This document shows positions 35,201-43,468 of a stretch of 64,000 bases of DNA, piece by piece. The translations under genes were made by a program, and so were the position numbers. Every line of letters begins with the position of its first letter. Position 1 is the first letter of the stretch. Source of the DNA: M55B112 sp040903745 (GTDB taxonomy: Bacteria; Bacteroidota; Bacteroidia; Bacteroidales; GCA-2748055); the NCBI GenBank assembly GCA_040903745.1, contig JBBDUV010000006.1, forward strand, positions 1-64,000, given 5' to 3'. The notes beneath the pieces were generated by a model. The model did not search any database. It was not told the origin of the DNA and saw only the letters and a program-made list of their open reading frames with translations.

Positions 35201-36484
35201 CTCCGGATCCGCTGATGGATGCCTCATCAGTTCAAGATAAAAATCATCTCCGAATACCTCCTTGTATTGTAATATGATCTTTTCTGCATGATCGACGGAC
35301 TGTTTCATGATTGCCTGGGGGATCACCCCACCCAAACATGCCGTTGATACGATAATATCACTGCTGTATTCTTTCAGAGCTTCAAAATCGATCCGCGGCT
35401 TGTAATAGAATCCTTCCGTCCAACCTTTGGAGACAAGCTTTATAAGGTTGTGGTATCCTTTTTTTGATTTTGCCAGCAGCACCAAATGGTCGTTACCATC
35501 CAGGTTTTTGTCCTCCTTGATGAGTCTTGATCTCGTTGCTACATATGCCTCAACACCTATGATAGGCTTAATTCCCCTTTTCTGTGCTTCCCGATGGAAC
35601 TCTTTTACGCCAAACATGTTGCCGTGATCTGTAATAGCAACAGCCTTCATGCCGTCATCCACTGCTTTGCTGATAAGCGCCGGAATATTTGCTGCTCCAT
35701 CGAGTATGGAGTACTGGGTGTGTACATGCAGATGACAGAACTGAGCGTCTTCAGCTAATATATCTGATTCGGAAACCACTGTATTTACTCTTTCATGGGG
35801 CTGTTCGTCAGCAGCATGTGATTCTATTTTGATTTCGAAGGGAGATACCTGTTCCTGATGCAACTCCAGGAATGCCTTATGCTCTTCGGGGGGGATCTGA
35901 AGTTGTTCCGGAGAGATGATCCTTCTTCGATATAGCTCAAAAAATGTACGGGCAGTTGCATTTACATCGGCAGAAGCATTATGTGCCTCTGCAAAAGAAT
36001 CTGAAAAAAGAATGGTATATAACTCTTCCAGTTTTGGTGATTTATACCTGTTTCCTCTTCCGGGAAGTTTGCAGAAGTTGCGGGTTAGCTCCATGGTACA
36101 AACTGATGGCGTTACCAGCAACTTGTTTTCTATACCTGAGCGAATAAATTCAGCCGCTGTAATGTTGAGATCGAATTTGACATTGTGACCGATGATAAAT
36201 GAGGAGCTTTCAATCGACCTGGCAAATTTCTTTAAAGCCTCTTGAATGGTTATGCCCGAGGCCATGGCTACCTCTGTGGAGATACCATGGACTTTTTCAG
36301 CGGCATAAGGTATTTCAAAACCCTCCGGACGAATTATAATATTCTCAACCTCCAGTAATTTTCCTGTTCTATCATGAAGCTGCCATGCAATTTGAATAAC
36401 CCTTGGCCAGTTGCTGAGCTCCTCGATAGAAGCGTTATCTCTCAAGGGAAGCCCCGTGGTCTCTGTATCAAATATTAAAAACAT
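32252..36484 (-). CDS. dnaE: DNA polymerase III alpha subunit with N-terminal proofreading exonuclease
   Basis: 1410 residues, about 200 longer than typical DnaE. Residues about 1-185 are a DnaQ-like DEDD exonuclease (FDTETTGLP with D6 and E8, GHNVKFDLN, HNASADVNATA). The PHP domain begins near 258 (CHLHVHTQYSILDGA, ITDHGNMFG). The polymerase core has the catalytic aspartates in MPDIDIDFDEDGRD near residue 650, then GRGSAAGSAVAY and KSHSTCYAYVSYQTA. An OB-fold region follows. The fusion of proofreading to the catalytic subunit is known in parts of Bacteroidota. It is the replicative polymerase. A TACATTTG box at 36532-36539 could be its promoter. Confidence 0.95.
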   Translation of the reverse strand: MFLIFDTETTGLPLRDNASIEELSNWPRVIQIAWQLHDRTGKLLEVENIIIRPEGFEIPYAAEKVHGISTEVAMASGITIQEALKKFARSIESSSFIIGHNVKFDLNITAAEFIRSGIENKLLVTPSVCTMELTRNFCKLPGRGNRYKSPKLEELYTILFSDSFAEAHNASADVNATARTFFELYRRRIISPEQLQIPPEEHKAFLELHQEQVSPFEIKIESHAADEQPHERVNTVVSESDILAEDAQFCHLHVHTQYSILDGAANIPALISKAVDDGMKAVAITDHGNMFGVKEFHREAQKRGIKPIIGVEAYVATRSRLIKEDKNLDGNDHLVLLAKSKKGYHNLIKLVSKGWTEGFYYKPRIDFEALKEYSSDIIVSTACLGGVIPQAIMKQSVDHAEKIILQYKEVFGDDFYLELMRHPSADPEMNRRIFDDQVYVNRTLLQLGKKHNIKCIATNDVHFINQEDAGAHDHLICLSTGKDLDDPNRMRYTQQEWFKTQVEMRELFSDLPEVLMNTMEIAEKIEDYDLSSNPIMPHFKIPDEFKNEDDYLRHLSYKGAETRYETVSEDLRGRLDFELNTIKRMGFPGYFLIVQDFIATAREMGVSVGPGRGSAAGSAVAYCLKITDIDPIKYDLLFERFLNPDRISMPDIDIDFDEDGRDLVLRWVVEKYGHHVVAHIITFGTMAAKMAIRDVARIQKLPLPEADRLAKLVPERPGTSLKKAFEEVEELRKEKNSQNPLVVNTLKFAETLEGSVRQTGLHACGIIIGRNDLTENIPVCVSKETDLLVTQYDGKHVEDAGMLKMDFLGLKTLSIIKDTIENIRESSGETVDIEHLPLDDQKTFELYAKGETTGLFQFESAGMKKHLRDLQPNRFEDLIAMNALYRPGPMEYIPSFIRRKHGRERIRYDLEEMEEYLTDTYGITVYQEQVMLLSRKLAGFTGGQADSLRKAMGKKIRKMMDELKVKFIDGCGKNGYDKNIVEKIWKDWEAFAQYAFNKSHSTCYAYVSYQTAYLKAHYPAHFMAAVLSRNISDIKKIGFFMEECRRMGISVLGPCVNESTLKFTVNKNGDIRFGLGAIKGVGESAVEMMVAERKKNGNFLDIYDFVERNKLPSITRKTMEALAISGSFDSLGEINRRQYIEVEENEATFIERLIKYGNKHQFEKTTPQQNLFGEMNQGTIAKPTPPDIDEWHLLDKINREKELIGIYLTAHPLDRFKTEINSFCTTNLHEMKDMKALSGRDFTFCGIVKTIRDTVDQWRNKPYLMAMIEDFTESFTIRLRGDDYVKFKHFFNPEIALLIRASVNEWRPRDEPGKIVYSLKIKHIHLMAEVREKLVKAIDLDIPLTSVNEKLINELEQFTVPSEGKMLKINISDPEDNIKVNLFSRSKQVEITNEFIDFLNDMPDLNFKLV

Positions 36485-36649
36485 AACAATCCGGAATAGA
36501 TATAATCAGTTAATAATCAAACAAATGTAATCTGAGGTGTAGAATTATAAAGGTATGGTATTTGGATGTAAAATGGCTGTATTGTTAATAAGTTTTCACA
36601 ATAGAATAGCGACTTTTTTATCAGGCGCAATAGGAAATTTACCTATTAA

Positions 36650-36685
36650 GGACGGGACAGGTCCCCGATAAATGCGGGGCAGGCT
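36650..36685. repeat. Short GC-rich palindromic repeat
   Basis: CCCCG, a seven-base loop and CGGGG lie next to CGGGACAGG, a string also present at the palindrome near 20150. The patch is GC-rich in an AT-rich spacer, suggesting a dispersed intergenic element. Confidence 0.4.
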
Positions 36686-36782
36686 ATGCACTTGAACTTT
36701 ATGAACCAGCCACTTAACTCTACGGACAAACTAATTATATACGGGTAAATGGTTCAATAGAAGTTTTTTATGAATAATTATA

Positions 36783-36812
36783 TTGTATATTTAACCGGAA
36801 AGACTACCTTTG
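36783..36812 (+). promoter_or_regulatory. rpsP-rimM promoter
   Basis: TTG (36783-36785), a 19-base spacer and TACCTTTG (36805-36812) are the best match to the Bacteroidota consensus in the window. The rpsP ATG is 47 bases downstream of the -7 box. Confidence 0.65.
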
Positions 36813-36859
36813 CAGCCACGTTTTTTGAAAGTATTTATTAATATTTAATTTAAAAGAGT

Positions 36860-37597
36860 ATGCCTGTTAAAATCAGATTAGCGCGACGAGGTCGTAAATT
36901 TTCAAAAATCTACTCTATAGTAGTTGCTGATAGCAGGGCGCCACGGGATGGTAGATACATTGAATCCTTGGGACAATATGATCCCAATACAAATCCTGCT
37001 ACCATAATTCTTGACTTTGACAAGTCACTGGAATGGTTGCAAAAAGGCGCTCAACCTACAGATACCTGTAGAGCTATCCTTTCCTACAAGGGAGTGATGT
37101 ACAAGAAGCACCTTCTGGAAGGTGTAAAAAAAGGAGCTTTTGATGAAGCTGAGGCTGAAAAGCGGTTTCAGAAATGGCTGACCGAAAAAGAGAGTAAGAT
37201 CCTGGACAAGGTTGAAAAGCTTAAGTCAGGTGAAGCAGATTCAAAAAAGGCTCGATTGGCCGCTGAAACCAAAGTAAGGGAAGAACGGCAAGCTGAAATT
37301 GAAAAGCAGCGGGCTGAATTGCTGAAAGAGGAGACAGCTGCATCAGAGCCGGAAGAGGCCGATGAGGAAGTTCAAGATGAAGCATCTGGTAAAGAAGAAC
37401 TTAAAGCCGAAGAGGTGAAGCAAGAGGAACCGAAGGAAGAACCCAAAGCTGAAGAGGTGAAGAAAGAGGAACCGAAGGAAGAACCCAAAGCTGAAGAGGT
37501 GAAGAAAGAGGAACCCAGGGAAGACCCCAAGGCTGAAGAGGTGAAGAAAGAGGAACCCAGGGAAGAACCCAAAGCTGAAGAGGAGAATGATAAATAA
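36860..37597 (+). CDS. rpsP: 30S ribosomal protein S16 with repetitive acidic/basic tail
   Basis: 245 residues; the normal S16 core is about 80-90. The core begins MPVKIRLARRGRKFSKIY and includes SRAPRDGRYIESLGQYDP. A helical extension follows, then residues about 185-240 consist of four 14-residue units of the pattern EVK(K/Q)EEPxExPKAE. At the DNA level these are four 42-base tandem units at 37412-37579. S16 is needed for 30S assembly. Long tails are known in Bacteroidota S16, but this one is extended by recent-looking repeats. It precedes rimM by 17 bases. Confidence 0.95.
   Translation: MPVKIRLARRGRKFSKIYSIVVADSRAPRDGRYIESLGQYDPNTNPATIILDFDKSLEWLQKGAQPTDTCRAILSYKGVMYKKHLLEGVKKGAFDEAEAEKRFQKWLTEKESKILDKVEKLKSGEADSKKARLAAETKVREERQAEIEKQRAELLKEETAASEPEEADEEVQDEASGKEELKAEEVKQEEPKEEPKAEEVKKEEPKEEPKAEEVKKEEPREDPKAEEVKKEEPREEPKAEEENDK
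37412..37579 (+). repeat. Four 42-bp tandem repeats in rpsP
   Basis: Units begin with GAGGTGAAG at 37412, 37454, 37496 and 37538; a degraded fifth start is at 37580. The period is 42 bases (14 codons), so unit gain or loss keeps frame. Units two and one are nearly identical, suggesting recent duplication or slippage. Confidence 0.95.
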
Positions 37598-37614
37598 CTA
37601 TTAATTCTGAAAGC

Positions 37615-38127
37615 ATGTCTTACCAGGGGAGCCATATTGGAACCCTGATCAAACCACACGGTTACAAGGGCGAGTTGCTTTTGAAAGGAAAACCTGAGAT
37701 ACTCAGGGAACTTAAACTAGGGATTCCGCTGTTCATTGAGTTATCCGGACAGCTGGTCCCTTTTTTTGTTGAGGAGTTCTCCCATGATCTGTCGGGCGAA
37801 AAATGTATAGTCCGTTTCGGGTTCATTGAATCGGATGTTGAGGCCCGCAGGTATACTGGTTGTGAAGTATTTAATTCTGCTGTTTCCCAAGTAGATCGCC
37901 GGTCTGAAATACTGGATGTCAAGGAGTATAAGGGTTTTACTGTCATCGATACAAAGAAGGATATAAAGTATACCGTAGCAGATTACTATGATAATCCCGG
38001 GAACCCGGTTTTGCTGCTGGAGAGAAAGGGAAATGAAGTGATGCTGCCGGTTAATGCCGATTTTATTCTTTCGGTCGATATTTCCCGAAAAACGATCAAG
38101 GCAGCCTTTCCCTCCGGGTTGGTATGA
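37615..38127 (+). CDS. rimM: Ribosome maturation factor RimM
   Basis: 170 residues. The N-terminal barrel has IGTLIKPHGYKGEL, matching the family's G-x-x-G-x-x-G motif, and the C-terminal PRC-barrel half has EYKGFTVID, GNPVLLLERKGNEVMLPVN and ADFILSVDISRKTI. It helps 16S processing and binds S19 during 30S maturation. It is cotranscribed with rpsP, as in most bacteria. trmD and rplS, the usual next genes, do not follow. Confidence 0.93.
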   Translation: MSYQGSHIGTLIKPHGYKGELLLKGKPEILRELKLGIPLFIELSGQLVPFFVEEFSHDLSGEKCIVRFGFIESDVEARRYTGCEVFNSAVSQVDRRSEILDVKEYKGFTVIDTKKDIKYTVADYYDNPGNPVLLLERKGNEVMLPVNADFILSVDISRKTIKAAFPSGLV

Positions 38128-38189
38128 TGCCCTGGCATGGTGGGATGGTTTAATATCTCATTTAATTTTCGAAAATATTTAATTGCAGA

Positions 38190-38762
38190 CTATTTTCTGA
38201 TGATATTTATCTCTCCACCAATGCCAAGTTTTATAATGGAGGATGGTTTTGCCCTGGTATAATCGTCCTGTCTCCAGTTCACAGTATAATCTACTTTTTC
38301 GCGTATTGATTTATTGATCTCAAAAAAATTTGCAGGAGCAGAGTGGCCCGATAAATTTGCGGAGGTTGAAACAACCGGTTTCCTGAACCTTGAGATAAGC
38401 TGTGTACAAAAGTCATCTTTCGTAATCCGGATGCCAATGGTTTGGTCTCGGCCAATCAAATTTTTCGCCAGGTTTTTTGCTGCCGGATAGATGATCGTAA
38501 GCGGATCAACAGCAGCCTCAATCAGCTCCCATGCGATCTCCGGAACTGTAGTTACATAAGATGCAAGAAGAGCTTCTGTGTGGATCAGCGCCAACATGCT
38601 TTTTGTATCAGCACGTTCCTTGATGGCATAGACCTTTGCTACTGCCGCTTCATTCGTAGCATCGCATCCGATTCCCCAAATTGTATCGGTGGGGTAGAGT
38701 ATTACTCCTCCCTCTTTCAGTACTTTTAATGCACTGTTTATTTCCTTTCTTATATCAGACAT
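38190..38762 (-). CDS. tsaC: L-threonylcarbamoyladenylate synthase
   Basis: 190 residues of the YrdC/Sua5 fold. ILYPTDTIWGIGCDATN, YAIKERADTKSMLALI and VVSTSANLSGHSAP are family hallmarks. It makes threonylcarbamoyl-AMP for t6A37 of tRNAs, in the cytoplasm. It lacks the Sua5 C-terminal domain, so the short TsaC name fits. Its start overlaps the end of the glycosyltransferase gene by 13 bases, making it last in a dapD-glycosyltransferase-tsaC unit. mtaB, which thiolates t6A, is elsewhere in the window. Confidence 0.92.
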   Translation of the reverse strand: MSDIRKEINSALKVLKEGGVILYPTDTIWGIGCDATNEAAVAKVYAIKERADTKSMLALIHTEALLASYVTTVPEIAWELIEAAVDPLTIIYPAAKNLAKNLIGRDQTIGIRITKDDFCTQLISRFRKPVVSTSANLSGHSAPANFFEINKSIREKVDYTVNWRQDDYTRAKPSSIIKLGIGGEINIIRK

Positions 38763-39868
38763 TCTCTGTATACTTTAATCAATTCCGGGATGGTCTCCTC
38801 TTCCCTGAAATGAAGTGCATGCCGCGCACCCTCTTCTACCAGTTTTTGTCTAAGTCCCCGGTCCTCGATCAACCGCCGGATGGACTCCGCCAGCTGATCA
38901 GCATCGCCAGCATCAATAAACAACCCTCCCTTTCCGGCCGTCTCTTCCAAACAGCCTCCACGGGTAGTGATTACCGGAATGCCTGAATTCAAGGCTTCCA
39001 GCACAGGAATGCCAAAGCCCTCATAATGACTAGGATAGATAAATGCTTCGGCCTGCTGATAGATAGCGGGAAGATCGGAGTTGCTTATATGATGATAAAA
39101 ATGGATGTTGTTAACACAATGTTGTTCGATGTATTGCCGGACCTTTACATAATAAGGAGTTTTTCCGCCGATGGCAACAAGGGGCATGTCAATCTTGTTT
39201 TCATGGATTGCGCGAACGATTGTCAGAAGATCCTTTCTCTCTTCTATGGTTCCGACATAAAGCAGATAATTGGCGGGCAGGTTGTATTTTTTCCGGATGA
39301 TCGTGCGCTGTTCATCCGTTTCTCTGTGGTAAAACCAGGGGTTACATCCCTGGTAAAGCACCCTGATCTTATCTTCATCTGCATCGAAAAGTTCCAGTAA
39401 ATCTTCCTTGGTTTGTCTGCTTATGGCAATGACTCTGTCAGCATTCTTCACCGCGTTCCTCACCTTTTTTTCATAGATACGCCTGTCTATGGGTGGATAT
39501 AATCCTGGAAGTCGCATAAAGATCAGGTCATGGATGGTAACGATACTTTTCACTTCTGTTCTTTCAATACCAACCGGGATTTCATTTGAGAGGCCGTGAT
39601 AAATCTCGATCTTCTCCTTTGCCAGTTGGTTTCCCAATCCATAGGTTCGCCAGTAACTTTTCAGCTGACTGCCCCATATTGTTGAAGGAAGGCGAACCGT
39701 TGCGTTTTTGGGAGGACTGTAGATTACGTGTTTTCCCTTTGAGGGGGTGTATAGGAAATGGTCGTTTTCAGGGAACAGTCTGCAAAGGGCATTGATAGTG
39801 GACCGACTATAATTCCCTAAGCCGGTGTTGTTGAAAAAGGCTCTTTTTGCATCAAATCCGATCCGCAT
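38750..39868 (-). CDS. GT4-family glycosyltransferase
   Basis: 372 residues of GT-B fold. RIGFDAKRAFFNNTGLGNYSR opens the acceptor domain. The donor domain has YVGTIEERKDLLTIVRA and the E-x7-E motif in YEGFGIPVLEALNSGIPVIT. GT4 enzymes move a sugar from a nucleotide donor with retention of configuration, often in lipopolysaccharide or exopolysaccharide assembly. The substrate is not deducible. Its ATG overlaps the dapD stop by one base (TGATG), and its end overlaps tsaC, a tight but functionally mixed operon. Confidence 0.9.
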   Translation of the reverse strand: MRIGFDAKRAFFNNTGLGNYSRSTINALCRLFPENDHFLYTPSKGKHVIYSPPKNATVRLPSTIWGSQLKSYWRTYGLGNQLAKEKIEIYHGLSNEIPVGIERTEVKSIVTIHDLIFMRLPGLYPPIDRRIYEKKVRNAVKNADRVIAISRQTKEDLLELFDADEDKIRVLYQGCNPWFYHRETDEQRTIIRKKYNLPANYLLYVGTIEERKDLLTIVRAIHENKIDMPLVAIGGKTPYYVKVRQYIEQHCVNNIHFYHHISNSDLPAIYQQAEAFIYPSHYEGFGIPVLEALNSGIPVITTRGGCLEETAGKGGLFIDAGDADQLAESIRRLIEDRGLRQKLVEEGARHALHFREEETIPELIKVYRECLI

Positions 39869-40680
39869 CAGACAGCAACATTATATTCGCGCAGTGCATC
39901 GTTGAGCGAAGTTTTCAGATCAGTGGAGGGTTTGCGTTTACCAACAATAAGTGCACAGGCTACCTGGAAATCGCCTGCTGGGAAGGATTTGGTATACGAC
40001 CCGGGAATCACTACGGAACGGGCCGGGACGATGCCCCTGTACTCTATCGGTTCGGTTCCCGATACATCGATGATTCGTGTCGACTGTGTGATGACCACGT
40101 TGGCACCCAGGACCGCTTCGCTTTCGAGCCTCACACCCTCCACAACGATACTGCGTGAACCGATAAAACAACCGTCCTCAATAATTACAGGTGCAGCCTG
40201 AACGGGCTCCAGTACACCGCCGATACCAACACCGCCACTCAGGTGAACATCTTTTCCGATCTGGGCACACGATCCGACAGTGGCCCATGTGTCGACCATT
40301 GTTCCTGAATCAACAAAAGCCCCTATATTGATATATGAAGGCATCATGATCACCCCCCGGGAAATGTAGGATCCATACCTTGCTATGGCATGCGGTACCA
40401 CACGAATGCCCTTTTCCATGTATCCCCTTTTAAGTGGGATCTTATCGTGAAACTCGAATGGAGGAACCTCAATTGTTTCCATCTTTCTGATTGGAAAATA
40501 GAGGATAACGGCCTTTTTTACCCAGTCATTCACCTGCCATTCAATTCCCTTTTTTTCAGCAACCCTGAGAATGCCGTTATCCAGCATCTCTATTACTTCA
40601 CCAATGGTGTTCTGAACGCTTTGCTCTTTGAGCAGTTCCCTGTTATCCCAGGCTTCTTCTATAATATTTCTTTGTTCCAT
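39868..40680 (-). CDS. dapD: Tetrahydrodipicolinate N-succinyltransferase
   Basis: 270 residues from the ATG at 40680 (MEQRNIIEEAWDNRELL); the upstream frame to 40755 adds unrelated residues. Left-handed beta-helix hexapeptides fill the C-terminal half: SRGVIMMPSYINIGAFVDSG, TMVDTWATVGSCAQIG and GVGIGGVLEPVQAAPV. DapD succinylates tetrahydrodipicolinate on the way to meso-diaminopimelate and lysine. It heads a unit with a glycosyltransferase and tsaC. The presence of diaminopimelate synthesis matches the Mpl-type ligase at the left edge. Confidence 0.95.
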   Translation of the reverse strand: MEQRNIIEEAWDNRELLKEQSVQNTIGEVIEMLDNGILRVAEKKGIEWQVNDWVKKAVILYFPIRKMETIEVPPFEFHDKIPLKRGYMEKGIRVVPHAIARYGSYISRGVIMMPSYINIGAFVDSGTMVDTWATVGSCAQIGKDVHLSGGVGIGGVLEPVQAAPVIIEDGCFIGSRSIVVEGVRLESEAVLGANVVITQSTRIIDVSGTEPIEYRGIVPARSVVIPGSYTKSFPAGDFQVACALIVGKRKPSTDLKTSLNDALREYNVAV

Positions 40681-40822
40681 GAAGTTATTATTTTGGCTGC
40701 AAGAAAATGGAGACTTCTTACAAGCCACTTGTAAAAATACATAGTTTTCTTTCAAGGACTATTTATAAGTTGCGAAAATAACTAAAATATTCAACCCCTT
40801 CAAAACTTCTCTGTATGCCCGG

Positions 40823-41647
40823 TCAGGAAGACAACCTATGGGATCTCAGAGATTTTACAGTTCTTCCGCCAAGGTAGATAAGCACCAGGCTGAAAATGAT
40901 TGTTGCCCCAGAGGGGATATTGAGGTAGTAGGAGACGATCAGTCCTGCCAGCGCACCGATAAAACCGATTATAACTGACCAGAAAAGGATTCTGCCAAAG
41001 CTGTTTGTAAAGAGATTGGCGGTGTTCTGTGGGATGGTCAGCAGACTGAGCACAAGAATGATACCGGCTACACGGATACTCAATACGATGGTCAGTGCCA
41101 CCAGTACAATCAGCATATAATTAATCAACATAACAGGTATTCCGCGGGTCTTTGCAAATTGCTCATCGAAGGAGACAAAGAGTATGGCACGGTAGAATAG
41201 GATAAAAACGAGGGTTACTGTGATGGTAAGTGTTAGCATCAGGCTGAGATCCAAAGTTGTTACAGTTATGATGCTTCCGAAAAGAAAACTCATCAGGTTG
41301 GGTGAATAGCCTGGGGTGAGGTAAATAAAAATAATACCGATGGCCATGCCCAGCGACCACATCACTGCGATAAGGGAATCATTTCTGATCAGTTTTTTCC
41401 TTGTCAGGTTTTCGGTGATCAGTGCTGCGATCAGCGCAAATACCGCAGCGCCGGCTAAAGGCGACCATCCGAAGTAATAGCTTATGCCAACACCACCAAA
41501 GGAGGCGTGTGTGATACCACCACTGATAAAGACCATTCTCCTGGCAACAATATAGGTTCCAATCAAACCACATGCTACAGACATCAGGAATGCTGCAAAA
41601 AAGGCGTTACGGAAGAATTCATATTCGAATAAACTGATTAGTTCCAT
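40823..41647 (-). CDS. znuB: Zinc/manganese ABC transporter permease
   Basis: 274 residues with about eight hydrophobic membrane segments. FFAAFLMSVACGLIGTYIVARRM, GGITHASFGGVGISYYFG and IAGIILVLSLLTIPQNTA fit the ABC-3 permease family for zinc and manganese. It forms the inner-membrane channel with the ATPase six bases upstream. The Znu name rests on the His-rich binding protein and the zur-like gene. Confidence 0.92.
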   Translation of the reverse strand: MELISLFEYEFFRNAFFAAFLMSVACGLIGTYIVARRMVFISGGITHASFGGVGISYYFGWSPLAGAAVFALIAALITENLTRKKLIRNDSLIAVMWSLGMAIGIIFIYLTPGYSPNLMSFLFGSIITVTTLDLSLMLTLTITVTLVFILFYRAILFVSFDEQFAKTRGIPVMLINYMLIVLVALTIVLSIRVAGIILVLSLLTIPQNTANLFTNSFGRILFWSVIIGFIGALAGLIVSYYLNIPSGATIIFSLVLIYLGGRTVKSLRSHRLSS

Positions 41648-41653
41648 AAATTT

Positions 41654-42394
41654 CTATTTATGATCTTCGATTACACGGTGTGGTACCGGACCGTGAGCAA
41701 CGAGTTCGATCGGACAGTTATACACTTTCAGTTGTTCGTTGGTGATCTCATTTGAAGGGTGGTAATGCAGCGAGCCGTTTACGCATGCAATAGACCTAAT
41801 AAATGGAGATATAATCCCCACGTCATGGGATACAAGAAGGATGGTCATGGTTTTGTTAAGTTCTACAAGTATTTTGTATAGCTCCTGCTCAAACCGGTTA
41901 TCGACGTAGGTATTGGGCTCATCCAGAATCAATAGTTTAGGGGCGGAGACAATTGCCCTCGCAAGCATCGTACGCTGAAGTTCTCCACCCGATAATTCCC
42001 CGATTGGACGATGGCTCAATTCGGAAATGCCTACGGAAGCAAGGACTTTTTCCACTTTTAAGCTTGACTCAGGACTTTTTTTTCTTTTAATATTCATTCC
42101 TGTGGAGAGTCCCGAAAGTACAACATTTGTCACAGTGATCGGAAACTGGTTGTCAAACTGGCTTACCTGGGGCAGATAGCCGATATCGTGTTTACCGATA
42201 TATCGTGTTAAGTTACCAATCTGTGGTTTCAGCAGTCCGAGGATTACCTTCAGCAGGGTGGTTTTTCCTCCCCCATTGGGACCGATAATGCCGATGAAAT
42301 CCCCTGGTAAAATATCAAATGATACATTGCTCAGTACAATATTCCCAGGGTAGCCTGCACTCAGGTTGCTTATTGATATCAGGGGCTTGCTCAT
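41654..42394 (-). CDS. znuC: Zinc/manganese ABC transporter ATP-binding protein
   Basis: 246 residues. Walker A GPNGGGKTTLLK, the ABC signature LSGGELQRTMLARA and Walker B KLLILDEPNTYVD are all present, with the switch histidine in LLVSHD. It powers uptake through the adjacent permease. Its ATG overlaps the znuA TGA by four bases, showing translational coupling. Confidence 0.94.
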   Translation of the reverse strand: MSKPLISISNLSAGYPGNIVLSNVSFDILPGDFIGIIGPNGGGKTTLLKVILGLLKPQIGNLTRYIGKHDIGYLPQVSQFDNQFPITVTNVVLSGLSTGMNIKRKKSPESSLKVEKVLASVGISELSHRPIGELSGGELQRTMLARAIVSAPKLLILDEPNTYVDNRFEQELYKILVELNKTMTILLVSHDVGIISPFIRSIACVNGSLHYHPSNEITNEQLKVYNCPIELVAHGPVPHRVIEDHK

Positions 42395-43269
42395 TGGAGG
42401 TTCGCTTTTAGCTTTTGTGTGATGAAAACCATTTGGTCAAACCATTCAATAGCCAACGGATTGATCTGAACAATCTCTGCACCAGTCTCTTTTGCAAGTA
42501 CTTCTGCGTTTTTCTGATCAAATTGCATCTGTAGGAAAATGATCTTGATATCATTATTTATGCCTGTATCGATCAATTTTTTTAGGTGAGTTGAAGATGG
42601 TTCTTTTCCTCCAAGCTCCATTGGATGCTGCTCCAGGTTATAATCTCTTGCGTAGTAGGACAGTGACGGATGATAGGTAAAAAAACTGTGTGACCGCAGA
42701 TTTGATAAGGCTCCTGAGATATATTGGTCGAGGGAGTCAAGTTCATGGAGAAAAATGCCCAGGTTTGAATTGAAGGTTTCACGGTGTTCCGGATAGTGGG
42801 TAAGAAGCGCCTCATGGATATTTTCCGCAATAATTTTTACATTCTTTGGTGATAACCAGATATGCGGATCGACGCCCCCGTGATGATGTCCGTGATCGTG
42901 TCCGTGATTGTGCACTATATCCTCAATGATCAGGTCTACATCTTCCGACAGATCGACCACTTTCATCTCTTTGTTCGCAGAAGTTAACTTCTCCATCCAT
43001 GCCATTTCAAAACCGGTATGTCCCAATTTCAGGTATAGGTCGGTTTTTGACAGGGAGGCCAGTTGTAAAGGGGTGGGCTCATAAGTTGCCGGGCTCGCAC
43101 CTGGTGGGATCAGCACATTGATTTCAAAAATGCCACCTGCGATTTTGTTAACAAAATATTCCTGGGGAAGAATACTGACGGCTATTCTTATTTTTGAATT
43201 CTCACGATCGTTGTTCACACACCCGGTAAACAAGACAACCATTAAAATAGCAACACTTATTTTTTTCAT
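42391..43269 (-). CDS. znuA: Zinc ABC transporter substrate-binding lipoprotein
   Basis: 292 residues. The signal peptide ends in the lipobox LFTGC. The metal-binding protein fold is shown by NVLIPPGASPATYEPTPLQ, the His-rich loop HNHGHDHGHHHGG (about residues 115-127) that typifies zinc ZnuA, DPHIWLSPKNVK, YHPSLSYYARDY and LAKETGAEIVQINPL. It captures zinc in the periplasm. The 199-base gap upstream holds a long hairpin repeat, after yidD. Confidence 0.94.
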   Translation of the reverse strand: MKKISVAILMVVLFTGCVNNDRENSKIRIAVSILPQEYFVNKIAGGIFEINVLIPPGASPATYEPTPLQLASLSKTDLYLKLGHTGFEMAWMEKLTSANKEMKVVDLSEDVDLIIEDIVHNHGHDHGHHHGGVDPHIWLSPKNVKIIAENIHEALLTHYPEHRETFNSNLGIFLHELDSLDQYISGALSNLRSHSFFTYHPSLSYYARDYNLEQHPMELGGKEPSSTHLKKLIDTGINNDIKIIFLQMQFDQKNAEVLAKETGAEIVQINPLAIEWFDQMVFITQKLKANLQ

Positions 43270-43361
43270 CTTTTTGTTTTAATCTGTTAGGATCGCCAAG
43301 GTTTATTGTTATCTGATATTTTTCTTCCGGTTAAATGCACATCCACTAATGTACTGTAATT

Positions 43362-43425
43362 AGTCTTTGCAAGAACCGAGCTTGCGAAAGCCCTGATCGC
43401 TGCGCTTTGGTTCTTATCAAAGACT
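43362..43425. repeat. Intergenic stem-loop repeat upstream of znuA
   Basis: AGTCTTTG (43362-43369) pairs with CAAAGACT (43418-43425), and AAGAACC (43371-43377) with GGTTCTT (43409-43415), giving a stem of 15 pairs broken by one small bulge. The inner 20-mer GCAAGAACCGAGCTTGCGAA (43369-43388) recurs at 62965-62984 with one mismatch, so this is a dispersed element and not only a local terminator. Confidence 0.6.
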
Positions 43426-43468
43426 GAAAATCACTTAGTTCTCTTTCAGGCACTTCTATGTTGTTTGC

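Larger units (their letters stand above)
36485..36859. other. Intergenic region between divergent dnaE and rpsP
   Basis: 375 bases holding divergent promoters and a short repeat. On the minus side TACATTTG (36532-36539) may serve dnaE. Around 36650-36685 a GC-rich patch contains CGGGACAGG and the hairpin CCCCG (36663-36667) / CGGGG (36675-36679), resembling the element at 20138. The rpsP promoter is at 36783-36812. No gene is seen. Confidence 0.6.

Noticed and set aside
37412..37579. Regular repeats suggestive of a CRISPR array
   Set aside because: Direct tandem units without spacers, in frame within rpsP.
43270..43361. Zur box upstream of znuA
   Set aside because: No palindrome like that at 44222-44242 could be found in the gap.
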